DNA from: Chrysochromulina tobinii
Taxonomy: Eukaryota; Haptophyta; Prymnesiales; Chrysochromulinaceae
NCBI GenBank assembly: GCA_001275005.1
Contig: JWZX01003082.1
Coordinates: forward strand, 1 to 43,671
DNA length: 43,671 bases
Direction: 5' to 3'
The notes under the pieces are model-generated. The model had not been told where the DNA came from, did not search any database, and saw only the letters and a program-made list of their open reading frames with translations. Positions 36,601-43,583 of the stretch are shown piece by piece. How positions within the stretch are numbered: position 1 is the stretch's first letter; the number at the start of each line of letters is the position of its first letter. The position numbers were made by a program, and so were the translations under genes.

Positions 36601-37018
36601 ACGTGCGGCACGCGTCCGCGGCAAGGAGACCAGTACACCGGCGAGTGGCCAACTCGTCCTGCGCGCCGGTCACAGCAGCTGCAGGTGTCTGCTGAACGTC
36701 GAGGTCTTTGGTGAGCGGACGCGGCCATGAAGGTTGTGTGAGCGTGCTCGAGTCAGACTGCGGAGGAGTTGATGCGTGGCTGGCGATGGCGTCGCTGGCG
36801 ATGGCGTCGCTGGCAATGGGGCGATGGGTCATCACGATGCGTGTGGGTCGGTGCTCGGTCTCCTGCTGCGAAAATCGCTGCAAGCACCACACGACTGCCA
36901 GCAGCACGCCTACAATTGCAAAGACTTCATACGGGCGTCGCCACCACGGACGTGTCCCTGTGGCGCGACCTGCGACGACCGATCGCGACTCGAGGGCTTC
37001 GTAATACGCACCTCGCAT
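33656..37018 (-). CDS. Exostosin-family (GT47) glycosyltransferase with EGF-like modules
   Basis: A 1,120-residue type II membrane protein, probably in the Golgi. A short cytoplasmic tail precedes one membrane segment (about 31-46, EVFAIVGVLLAVVWCL). EGF-like modules follow: 163-192 (CVADCHGHGVCDEQTGVCACEAGF), a partial one near 199-226, and another about 543-595 (CLNQCSGHGLCDAHGGGFCHCDPGFFGVDC). The GT47 exostosin domain spans about 622-1085: VYVYELWD, SADFFYVPSYLAC, DHLWLFPHDEGACW, then FCIVPPGGDGWSSRVDDAVRHGCIPVIIMDNVHMPF, the hallmark C-terminal exostosin motif. Relatives add sugars to heparan-type chains, xyloglucan or pectin. The middle (about 480-530) is an Ala/Ser/Thr repeat encoded by a GCC/GGC-rich microsatellite; length there may vary. 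TATAAATG overlaps the start codon, so the true start or promoter needs checking. Confidence 0.88.
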   Translation of the reverse strand: MRGAYYEALESRSVVAGRATGTRPWWRRPYEVFAIVGVLLAVVWCLQRFSQQETEHRPTRIVMTHRPIASDAIASDAIASHASTPPQSDSSTLTQPSWPRPLTKDLDVQQTPAAAVTGAQDELATRRCTGLLAADACRTWYATRELSAAPISPYVVGVRRRACVADCHGHGVCDEQTGVCACEAGFNGSACERANVRGCNGPTDGLWHASHCAGECDERRGYCFCPGRINRRPMSDTCQVKYMPVDAFAALGLKPDPAWIRFALNGSRLDLGVGKGSGLDRSQEVLRRRRFEDDLAGRTAALRVNPTERSSVLRRFWFGDKGGDWRIEVGANDVPHAYRLDSGGGSGGGSGGGQLAGSPDMAPNWAGASSMSASSMLSPRRRRNQQVGRPPARRLMDAARRREIEQNVQREAALRAAAELPLKLMGPPWGPILKGGARAARGAFLYQKLSARGTWPLHSLLHRLSPAESDGWAASYEAAPSAAAAASAAAAASAAAAASAAAATAAAAASTSTSTSAATSAATPAAPAAWCDATPADALDSAVAHLCPCTYDGLHGPLCDERHEPFCLNQCSGHGLCDAHGGGFCHCDPGFFGVDCSMTTRAADGHVTLHAAHAAHNAPRRPSVYVYELWDHTSLILQYRGYAGYCVHRTFDELNRTVFNDNYAYTIETALHEWLLRSPHRTVDGASADFFYVPSYLACTILPVYDWVGPGPFATGFPMRPVTAMRMALDALQQIRQRWPFFNASVASGRVDHLWLFPHDEGACWAPLELFEHSIVLTHWGRMDAKPTSSSRYVPDNWEAHWTLDQRAPAGQAWSFPPARQGGSRALIGTHPCYRPDRDLVIPVFAPVAKWQATPWLRTATEKPAEKPTEMPAAQQPAQHGAQQHRAVLGTAQSARPPPWDSQPRTTLAYFSGNLAQNEPLKYGRGIRQRLYKAFKGVPGWHLENKVGSRYSNDLSTSYFCIVPPGGDGWSSRVDDAVRHGCIPVIIMDNVHMPFETVLNYSAFAIRIAEKDVEQLDGLLRSVLPSTRRSMGEAMERLWTRFVYAKSFLEADRFLPSHPTRTLPTDFLKDNPALVKLQAVVDGGAPDAFDTIMLTLATRGGAPARTDPSAPGKLRKVQQR
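35440..35585 (-). repeat. GCC-rich coding microsatellite (poly-Ala/Ser/Thr)
   Basis: GGCGGC/GGAGGC/GGTGGAGGTGGA tandem units on the plus strand encode poly-Ala with Ser and Thr interruptions inside the exostosin-like protein, between the EGF-like modules. Confidence 0.9.
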
Positions 37019-38149
37019 TTATAGAAAGTATCGCGAGTGTGCACGAAAACGCGCTTAAGTGCTGTACCGGTAGCGGAACCTACTCTCGGGAGGTCCTTTG
37101 CGTGATGTTGACGCGCGAGCTCCGCGATTGCAAAAAAGGAGATATGGGCCCAGGGGGCGAGGGCTGGGGACCCGCTTTTCTTTATGTTTATCTTTTCGTC
37201 TCTCTACACAAAAACTTGCACCCAGACCCGGTCCGCGGAAACCGCGGACGCCACCTACGGACGCCTCCCACGCAGCCGGGCGGGTCGGCGGCGGGCGCAG
37301 GCCTGCGGCGCACACGCGCAGCCAGCCGCGCCGGCATCGGTGCGAGGCAGCAGCCTCTGTGGGTTACGCACGCGCACCAGGCGGGGAGGCGACGATTGCG
37401 AAGCGCGGCGCGTGGAGACTAGATGGCGGGGCGCGGCGCGTGGAGACAATCGCGCCATCGTTGCCTCCCCCAATTATTCTCGGACGCCGTCTCCCACATC
37501 GCCTTGCAATGCGCTGATGCTTCCTTGCCACCGTGCCCGTCGGGGCGGCGTTGGAGACGCCGGCGGCATCAAACCTGCGTGCACCGACGCGCCCGATGGC
37601 GCGCGCCCCCGTGGGGAACGCAAAGACGCACTCGACACCGTCGCATTACGACGGTGTCGAGCACAAGTGGTGGCTTCCATCGTCATCGCCGCCGCCGCCG
37701 CTGCCTCCGTGGGCGTCAAGCCGCAGGCCGAGGCACCACATTCGCCGCCGGTTGCGCCGCGCGGCGCGCTGCGTCGGTGCCTTCGCCGCCGCACCTGCAC
37801 AGCACGCGCGCGCGCTCCGCGCCATCGTGCTGCGGGCACGAGCTGGCCCGAGCTTGGGAGTCCGAGCGCAGCTCCTCTGTAGCGCGCGCGCGTCAAAACG
37901 CGTGGCGAAAGGTGCGCGCAGGTCGATGGCAAATGGAGAGATGGTTGGAGGCAGCGCCGTCCTCCGACGCGCCTGGAGCCGGCCGCAGCAGGGCCGGAGG
38001 CGCGCGTGCGCCCGTGGCAAAAAAAAGGTGAGCACGAACGGACGCACGAATTAAAGGGGGTCCGAGCCAGTACCCTGAAAGGCTGCTGCGCTCGCCTTTT
38101 TCAGGGTCCCCAGGATTTTGTGGTTGTCGAGCTTTATAGTGCGACGCGG
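37019..38149. other. Divergent intergenic region between GT47 and GH16 genes, about 1.1 kb
   Basis: Holds the promoters of two divergent genes. A TACCGGTA palindrome lies at 37065-37072, 47 bases upstream of the exostosin-like start. A TTATAG-type element lies at 38134-38139, just upstream of the GH16 ATG. Several long open frames on both strands (37184-38050) look GC-driven; one could hold an unseen first exon (signal peptide) for the GH16 gene. Confidence 0.4.
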
Positions 38150-39604
38150 ATGCCGCGGACCTCGTCGCGAGCACGGCCGCCCTCCGCACCCATCCACGAT
38201 ATAGGGCCGAGATACTGCGGATCACTCCCCGCCGAGCTTGCCCCTCCGTATCATCTCAACGCATCCTTCGCTGGACGCGACTTCTTCGATGCCTGGACGT
38301 TTGGTGAGTTTGACTACACTGGTGGCTCTAGTGAGTACCTCAGCCGCTCAGCTGCATTCGAAAACAACGTCGTGGAGGCGCACGATACGTACGCGGTGCT
38401 GAGAATCGGAGGGCGCGGGCAGAAGCCGTTCACTCGTCAGACCGTGCGGCTGACGACCCAATCATCTTGGATGTATGGTCTCTTTGCGATGCATTTCAGC
38501 CACACGCCGTATGGCTGCGGCACCTGGCCGGCGTTCTGGACGAGTGCCAAGTCAGGACACTGGCCTGACGGTGGTGAGGTGGACATGCTCGAGTATGCGA
38601 ACTATGACGTCAACGCGCTGAGCTTTCACACGGGTGGTGCGCGTGGCTCGGGTCATCACAAGCGCTGCAAGCTCGACGATGCGAGCGTGCGGCGGTGCAG
38701 CTCAGACAGATTCCCCCTCGATATAGGTCATCGAGGAACCTACCTTGACTGCGAGACCGATTATCCGAATAAGAAGATGGGCTGCGGGCCCGTCTCGCCC
38801 AAAGTCTACATGTCGGGCGTCGGGTGGGCCGCGTCACCCGGGCTCATTGCGATGGAATGGACGCCAGAGCACATCAAAGTCTTCTACTTCCCAGAGGACG
38901 AGATCCCACTGGATCTCAAGGAGGGGGCCCCAAGGCCGGACAGCTGGGATGACTTTATCTCGGGCTACTTCCCATTTGGACTCTCCGAGAGAGCACATCC
39001 AGGATCGTGCCCTGACTACATGCGGTTGCTCGAGCCACAGACTGTGATCCTCAACATCGCCCTGTGCGGCGACTGGGCGTCGCGTGACTTCCAAAAGCGA
39101 TGCCTCAACGAGATCACTCCGCGCGTCAAGGCTTTCAACGGCTCCGAGTGCACCGCGGTCAGTGGAGGCTTCTTCGACCCGAACTACGAGCTCGACTGTT
39201 GCATGAACTTTGTGTACGACCGCGACGGGCTGTACAACGCCGACGCGCTGCTGAAGAATGCCTTCTTCAACATCACCTCACTCAAAGTCTACCAGCGCCC
39301 ATCCGCACCCTTCCCGCCAGCGCCACCGCCGTCACCGCCGTCACCGCCACCATCGCCGCCATCGCCACCAGACCCACCGCCACCACCGCCACCGCCGCCG
39401 CCACCACCACCGCCACCACCGGCGCACCTCGACCAGTTCCCTCTACGGTGGGTGCTCGGCACCGCCGTCTTCATACTCGGAATTGTATGTGGCTGTCGCC
39501 TCAACTTCCGCATGAATTTCCGTCAACACGCGGACATGATCGGTGCTCAGGCCGGCCTGGAAGGCGATGAAGATGGCCTGAAGTACTTTAAGCATGAGCA
39601 GTGA
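38150..39604 (+). CDS. Membrane-anchored GH16 family glucanase/transglycosylase-like protein
   Basis: 484 residues from the first ATG. Family 16 glycoside hydrolases cleave or rearrange beta-1,3/1,4-glucans such as laminarin or related cell-surface polysaccharides. The catalytic signature E-x-D-x-x-E is present as GGEVDMLEY (E143, D145, E148), preceded by CGTWPAFWTS, the usual substrate-cleft strand. Later parts include SPGLIAMEWTPEHIKVFYF and LNIALCGDW, also typical of the fold, with many cysteines. A long Pro-rich stalk (about 385-420, encoded by CCACCG repeats) leads to one membrane segment (WVLGTAVFILGIVCGC) and a short cytoplasmic tail. No signal peptide is visible at this start, although a type I topology would require one, so an upstream exon is possible. 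The sialidase gene begins 92 bases downstream. Confidence 0.83.
   Translation: MPRTSSRARPPSAPIHDIGPRYCGSLPAELAPPYHLNASFAGRDFFDAWTFGEFDYTGGSSEYLSRSAAFENNVVEAHDTYAVLRIGGRGQKPFTRQTVRLTTQSSWMYGLFAMHFSHTPYGCGTWPAFWTSAKSGHWPDGGEVDMLEYANYDVNALSFHTGGARGSGHHKRCKLDDASVRRCSSDRFPLDIGHRGTYLDCETDYPNKKMGCGPVSPKVYMSGVGWAASPGLIAMEWTPEHIKVFYFPEDEIPLDLKEGAPRPDSWDDFISGYFPFGLSERAHPGSCPDYMRLLEPQTVILNIALCGDWASRDFQKRCLNEITPRVKAFNGSECTAVSGGFFDPNYELDCCMNFVYDRDGLYNADALLKNAFFNITSLKVYQRPSAPFPPAPPPSPPSPPPSPPSPPDPPPPPPPPPPPPPPPPAHLDQFPLRWVLGTAVFILGIVCGCRLNFRMNFRQHADMIGAQAGLEGDEDGLKYFKHEQ
39318..39420 (+). repeat. CCACCG coding microsatellite (poly-Pro stalk)
   Basis: CCACCG/CCATCG/CCGTCA repeats encode a PPSPPSPP then poly-Pro linker between the GH16 domain and the membrane anchor. 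Confidence 0.9.
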
Positions 39605-39671
39605 ACGTGAATAGAGTTGGCGCATCTCAAACTTTTTGACAAAGGCGCCGAGTCCTCAGGGCGAGAAGGGG

Positions 39672-39677
39672 TATAAA
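39672..39677 (+). promoter_or_regulatory. TATA box of the sialidase gene
   Basis: TATAAA, 25 bases from its first base to the first ATG (39697). The palindrome TACCGGTA (39686-39693) lies between the two. Confidence 0.6.
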
Positions 39678-39696
39678 TGTGTTCTTACCGGTACAC

Positions 39697-40947
39697 ATGC
39701 TGACCGGCGTGCTGTTCACGCTCGGCTTGGCAAAGACCTCTCAAGCCCTTCGCGTCGATCAAGACTGTCAAGCCGTCATCGACGACTACTGCCGAGAGTC
39801 GTGCGATTTGCGTTCGCGGGGCTGCGACTATCCGACCGTGGCACGCTACTCTGGCAAGAGTGGCACAGTTGAATGGCGGTGCTACTCACCGTCGACGCTC
39901 GACAACAACCAGACATACCGCGGTGGCGACTGCTATTGCTCACGTGGCCATGAGATTCAGGAGGCATTGAGCCTCTGCTTCAACGACGTGACGACCGTGT
40001 TTTCAACGGGAATGGCCGGCGAACACTGCTATCGCATTCCGACCATCATTCGCCTCGAGCAGGGCCCACTACTCGCCTTTGCAGAGCAGCGGGATCCGGG
40101 ATGCGGCGATGGCGGCAGCAATAATTTGGTCATGCGCAGGAGCACAGACGACGGCCAGACCTGGGGGGATCTCATCACGATTGCCGCGGGCGGCGGCGCC
40201 CCCTTCTCCAACCCAAACCCCGTCGAGGTCGACCTGGGCGATCACAAGCTTGCCGTGCTATTACACTACGACACGATGAACAACCCGACGAGCGCGCATC
40301 ACGGCTCTAATATGCAGATCTGGAGCTACGACGGCGGCGCCACGTGGGTGAACAGCACCAACATCTCTGCCTTCATGCCTGAGGGTTATGCCGGCTGCAT
40401 GCCAGGGCCTTCCGTGGGAGTGCAATCGATGGACGGGACCATCTACTTTTCGTGCCACGGATTCGGCGTCAACGGGTTCCTGTACTGGTCCCGCGATCTT
40501 GGGAGGACGTGGCGAGCATCCGAGGTCCTCGCCAGCCTAAACGAGTGCTCCATAGCTCTCCTCGCCAACCAGAGCATCGCCATGAACTGCCGCACCGCTG
40601 GCTCGTTTCGCGAGCAGCTCACCTGGGCACCAGATGGCTCGCTGCTCGGCGAGATTAGGCGACCCGCCGGGCTCGTCGATCCGAACTGTCAGGGCTCGCT
40701 CCTCGCGCACGGGGGCGCGCTGTACCTCTCAAATGACAACACAACCTCTGGTCGCACGCACATCGTCGTCAAACGAAGCGCCGACGCGGGACTGACGTGG
40801 GACGAGGGGCGTCTCATCTGGGCAGGCCCAGCAGCGTACTCACAGCTCGTCGGGATGGGGGACTCGCGGCTTGGGCTCCTCTTCGAGCTCGGAGTCGAGA
40901 CGACCTACGAGTCGATCGGCTTTCGCTCGTGGGCAGTAGATGGTTAA
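39697..40947 (+). CDS. Secreted GH33-type sialidase (neuraminidase)
   Basis: A 416-residue exo-sialidase-like six-bladed propeller, expected to release terminal sialic (nonulosonic) acids from glycans outside the cell or in the secretory pathway. The N-terminal MLTGVLFTLGLAKTSQA is a likely signal peptide. Residues about 24-94 form an unfamiliar Cys-rich module (eight cysteines) before the catalytic domain. The sialidase motif YRIP is at 112-115, with R113 as the substrate-carboxylate arginine. Four Asp-boxes (S-x-D-x-G-x-T-W) are present: STDDGQTW (about 149), SYDGGATW (about 209), SRDLGRTW (about 264) and SADAGLTW (about 361). The C-terminus LGLLFELGVETTYESIGF matches the family's closing strand. 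The start is the first ATG; the upstream in-frame codon at 39679 is GTG and would weaken the signal peptide. Confidence 0.9.
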   Translation: MLTGVLFTLGLAKTSQALRVDQDCQAVIDDYCRESCDLRSRGCDYPTVARYSGKSGTVEWRCYSPSTLDNNQTYRGGDCYCSRGHEIQEALSLCFNDVTTVFSTGMAGEHCYRIPTIIRLEQGPLLAFAEQRDPGCGDGGSNNLVMRRSTDDGQTWGDLITIAAGGGAPFSNPNPVEVDLGDHKLAVLLHYDTMNNPTSAHHGSNMQIWSYDGGATWVNSTNISAFMPEGYAGCMPGPSVGVQSMDGTIYFSCHGFGVNGFLYWSRDLGRTWRASEVLASLNECSIALLANQSIAMNCRTAGSFREQLTWAPDGSLLGEIRRPAGLVDPNCQGSLLAHGGALYLSNDNTTSGRTHIVVKRSADAGLTWDEGRLIWAGPAAYSQLVGMGDSRLGLLFELGVETTYESIGFRSWAVDG

Positions 40948-41532
40948 ACTTAAAGCTCCATTGAAGAGAGAAGAGTCTGAGAGAGTGATTCAATTTGAGA
41001 TACTCTCTCTGTCGAGGTCTCGAGGTATGGTGAGCCCCGCGAGGGCCGAGGCTGATCGTCGGGGAGAGACCGACTTCTCACCTCAAAGTTACACTTAACA
41101 CCTTTATAAGGCATAATTAGAGAGTTTGAGAGAGCCGAGAGAGGGTACTCAGTGCTTGTGTCGACCGAGGGAGGTGCGGAGCTGTCCTCTGAGTAACTGA
41201 GACGGCAGACGGCAGGCGCGCTCCCACTGCACGTTCGACGACGACGTTGCTCGACGCGCGTGTCCCCAGACGCTGATCTTCGGCGTAACTTCGGAAGGAC
41301 CGAATCGCGAATGAAGACCGAATGCCACACACACCGGCCCAAGGCGGCGCACGAGTGAGCGAGTGCACTTACATTCCCCCTTCTTTTCATGTTTTTTGGT
41401 CGGAACGTTCAATTGTACTTGTAGTGCGCTGGCGCTGCGGGGAGACGCGACGAAACTGAGACGTGCGATTGTGTGTTGCACAGTCATCAGATCTCCTCTC
41501 GGCCGCACTCCACAGCTGAAATCCTTTCGCGC
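40948..41532. other. Intergenic region upstream of the phosphate translocator
   Basis: About 585 bases rich in GAGAGA and CTCTC words (41020-41160). A TTTATAAGG element lies near 41103-41111, but no ATG follows at the spacing seen elsewhere. It is probably the translocator's promoter and leader plus the sialidase 3' end. No gene is recognised. Confidence 0.4.
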
Positions 41533-42498
41533 ATGGCGCCCTCGGCTTCGCTTATAACGTACCTTACCATGTGGTACGTCGGCAACTACTGGTACAACAT
41601 CTACAACAAGAACGCCGGCAAGCTCAGCGGCGGCGCCAACTTTGCCTTTACAAATGCCACGATGCAGCTGGTCATCGGCTGCGCTTACGCAATCTTCCTC
41701 TGGCTAGCGCCGGACGCACGCAAGCAGCCAACGCTCACGCTCGGGCAGTTCATGTCGTTGGCCCCGCTCGGATTCTTCGCCGCTGTCGCGCATGGCGGCG
41801 CGGTCTACGCGATGTCTGCAGGCGCCGTCTCGTTCGGCCAGATAGTGAAGGCGGGCGAGCCCGTCTTCGCCGCGGCCGTGGGCTACTTTGTCTACAAGAA
41901 GTCCGAGTCGGTGCCCAAGCTCATCTGCCTGCTGCCCGTGATCGGCGGCATCGCCATCGCCTCAATGCAGGAGCTCGACTTCACCATGGCCTCACTGATC
42001 GCTGCGAGCACCGCCAACGTTGCGAGCGCCTTCCGCGGCAGCGAGAACAAGCGCGTGATGACAGGCGAGCTCTCGTCAGCGATCGGCTCGGGCGGCAACT
42101 CGTACGCGCTCACGACCATCTGGGCGACCATCTTGCTCACTCCGACCGTCTTCATCTCGGGCGAGTTTGACCGCATCGACGAGTACCTCGCGCTGCTCCG
42201 CTCGAATAGCACGTTCCGGTACAACCTCCTGATGAGTGGCGTGACCTTCTACCTGTACAACGAGGTGTCGACCAAGTGCCTCACGGGAAAGGATGGGCTC
42301 TCGGGCGTCTCGCACTCGGTCGCCAACACCGCCAAGCGCGCCGTCGTCATCGTGGGCTCGGCGCTTGCCTTTGGCGAGGACATGGGGTTCTTAAAATCGG
42401 TCGGCTGCACCATCGCCATCGCCGGCACCTTCCTCTACGCGATCGCCGACAGCATCCCGGGCTACCTCGGCTTCGGGAAGAAGGCCAAGTCCAACTGA
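41533..42498 (+). CDS. Triose-phosphate/phosphate translocator family transporter
   Basis: A 321-residue, multi-pass member of the plastid phosphate translocator group of the drug/metabolite transporter superfamily. The family exchanges triose phosphates, phosphoenolpyruvate or hexose phosphates for inorganic phosphate across plastid envelopes. Visible signatures: WYVGNYWYNIYNKNAGK (first membrane segment), FAFTNATMQL, FGQIVKAGEPVFAAAVGYF (the conserved KAxEPxF), PVIGGIAIASMQELDF, ANVASAFRGSENKR, TFYLYNEVSTKCL and VANTAKRAVVIVGSALAFGE (the conserved K-R near the C-terminus). Length equals the mature transporter. The first ATG gives only a few residues before the first membrane segment, so a plastid targeting leader is absent; it may sit in an outer complex-plastid membrane, or an upstream exon carries the leader. 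The exact substrate cannot be told from sequence. Confidence 0.9.
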   Translation: MAPSASLITYLTMWYVGNYWYNIYNKNAGKLSGGANFAFTNATMQLVIGCAYAIFLWLAPDARKQPTLTLGQFMSLAPLGFFAAVAHGGAVYAMSAGAVSFGQIVKAGEPVFAAAVGYFVYKKSESVPKLICLLPVIGGIAIASMQELDFTMASLIAASTANVASAFRGSENKRVMTGELSSAIGSGGNSYALTTIWATILLTPTVFISGEFDRIDEYLALLRSNSTFRYNLLMSGVTFYLYNEVSTKCLTGKDGLSGVSHSVANTAKRAVVIVGSALAFGEDMGFLKSVGCTIAIAGTFLYAIADSIPGYLGFGKKAKSN

Positions 42499-42661
42499 GG
42501 CGTGCCGCAGGGACGCGGCGACGCGCGCGAGGCGAGAACTGAGTATGTGACCACGCCATTCTGCACACCGACGGAGCGTGAACTGTCACACAGAGTTTGC
42601 GAGTTGCGAGGACCACGTTCGGCGTCTGTTACGTGGCCCGCGTGTTGTGGGCTTTAGTGCG

Positions 42662-42687
42662 ACTGTATCGTGCGAGCATGATACAGT
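42662..42687 (+). other. 8-bp stem hairpin downstream of the translocator stop codon
   Basis: ACTGTATC (42662-42669) and GATACAGT (42680-42687) are perfect inverted repeats separated by ten bases, about 165 bases after the stop codon at 42498. It may form a 3' UTR hairpin or reflect a protein-binding palindrome. Confidence 0.5.
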
Positions 42688-43252
42688 ACAAGATGCCACA
42701 CATTACTATCCTACCGGCGCGAAGGGACGCGAAGGCGTTGAAATATACGATCGACCTCGCTATACGCTAACGCGGGGGCTTGCCTTACTCGCGGCTCGGC
42801 TTGCCTGACGGACTTCGGCCGCGTGTACGTCGTAGCGTGTGCGTGCTCCCGTCCCGTCACCTCCGATCAACGACACTCAGACTCACCGCACTCAAAGGCG
42901 ACCCAAGCGATCGCAAACAAGCAGCTCTGTAGACCGCCAAACGTGAAAGCAAATGCGGCTGCCGATCCCCATAGCAGATAGCACGAATCCCCCCATCGCC
43001 GACCCTGAGTCCCTCGAAGCCAGACTCGGCGGCACGCGCCACACGCATCGACGCAGCACGAACCCCGACCCCAACCCTGGCAGCCACCGCCCAGTAGGCA
43101 GCTGCTGGAGCCATGGTCCTATGCAGCACTCACGTTCACTGCTGGAGCCATGGTCCGACGTAGCACTCTAGTAGCACTCTAGTAGCACTCACGTTCACGA
43201 CGGGGTCCCCCACCTACCCCCGCTCGCCTGATTTGGAAAGCCCAATCTCGCC
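42688..43252. other. Intergenic sequence with short tandem repeats
   Basis: No gene is recognised. A 37-bp repeat (43104 and 43141, beginning GCTGGAGCCATGGTCC) and an 11-bp GTAGCACTCTA array (about 43160-43192) are present. The latter has a GAGTGC core on the minus strand, like the intronic minisatellites elsewhere. Confidence 0.5.
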
Positions 43253-43583
43253 TCATAACTGGACGTAACCACTCGCGGCGGCGGCTCGCCTGCGGTAGAG
43301 GACCGCAGCGAAGCCGAGGGCCAGCAGCCCGAGCGGCGAGATACCGTTACCCATCCCGGCACGCTCGGCCGGTGCGGCCAGCACGGCCGCAGGTGCGCCC
43401 AGCACGACGCCCTCCCTTCCATCAACCTCGGCTGCGATGGCGCCCAGCACGACGCCCTCTCTTCCATCAACCTCGGCTGCGAGGGCTTGGTCAATCGCGA
43501 TGTCTACGAGCGGCGGCGGAGGAGGAGGGGGAGGAGGAGACGGGGCCGGTGACGGTGGCGGGGGGGGCGGGGGCAAAAAAAAA
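43253..43583 (-). CDS. Possible C-terminal exon of a membrane protein with 15-residue repeats
   Basis: The minus strand encodes a Pro-rich run (about 43520-43580), two tandem 15-residue units of the AAEVDGREGVVLGA type (45-bp DNA repeat, at 43396 and 43441), then a hydrophobic segment (GISPLGLLALGFAAVLY) followed by RRR and a short tail ending SGYVQL at the stop at 43253. This resembles the end of a cell-surface protein with a stalk, anchor and short cytoplasmic tail. The upstream part lies beyond the window or beyond a junction: from 43584 the frame runs antisense through a copy of Dbp5 sequence, so that portion is not part of this gene. No family is recognised. Confidence 0.3.

Noticed and set aside
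37184-38054. Long open frames on both strands between GT47 and GH16
   Set aside because: They are GC-driven, Arg/Ala/Pro-rich and lack motifs; one may hide a short first exon, but no ORF as a whole is supported.
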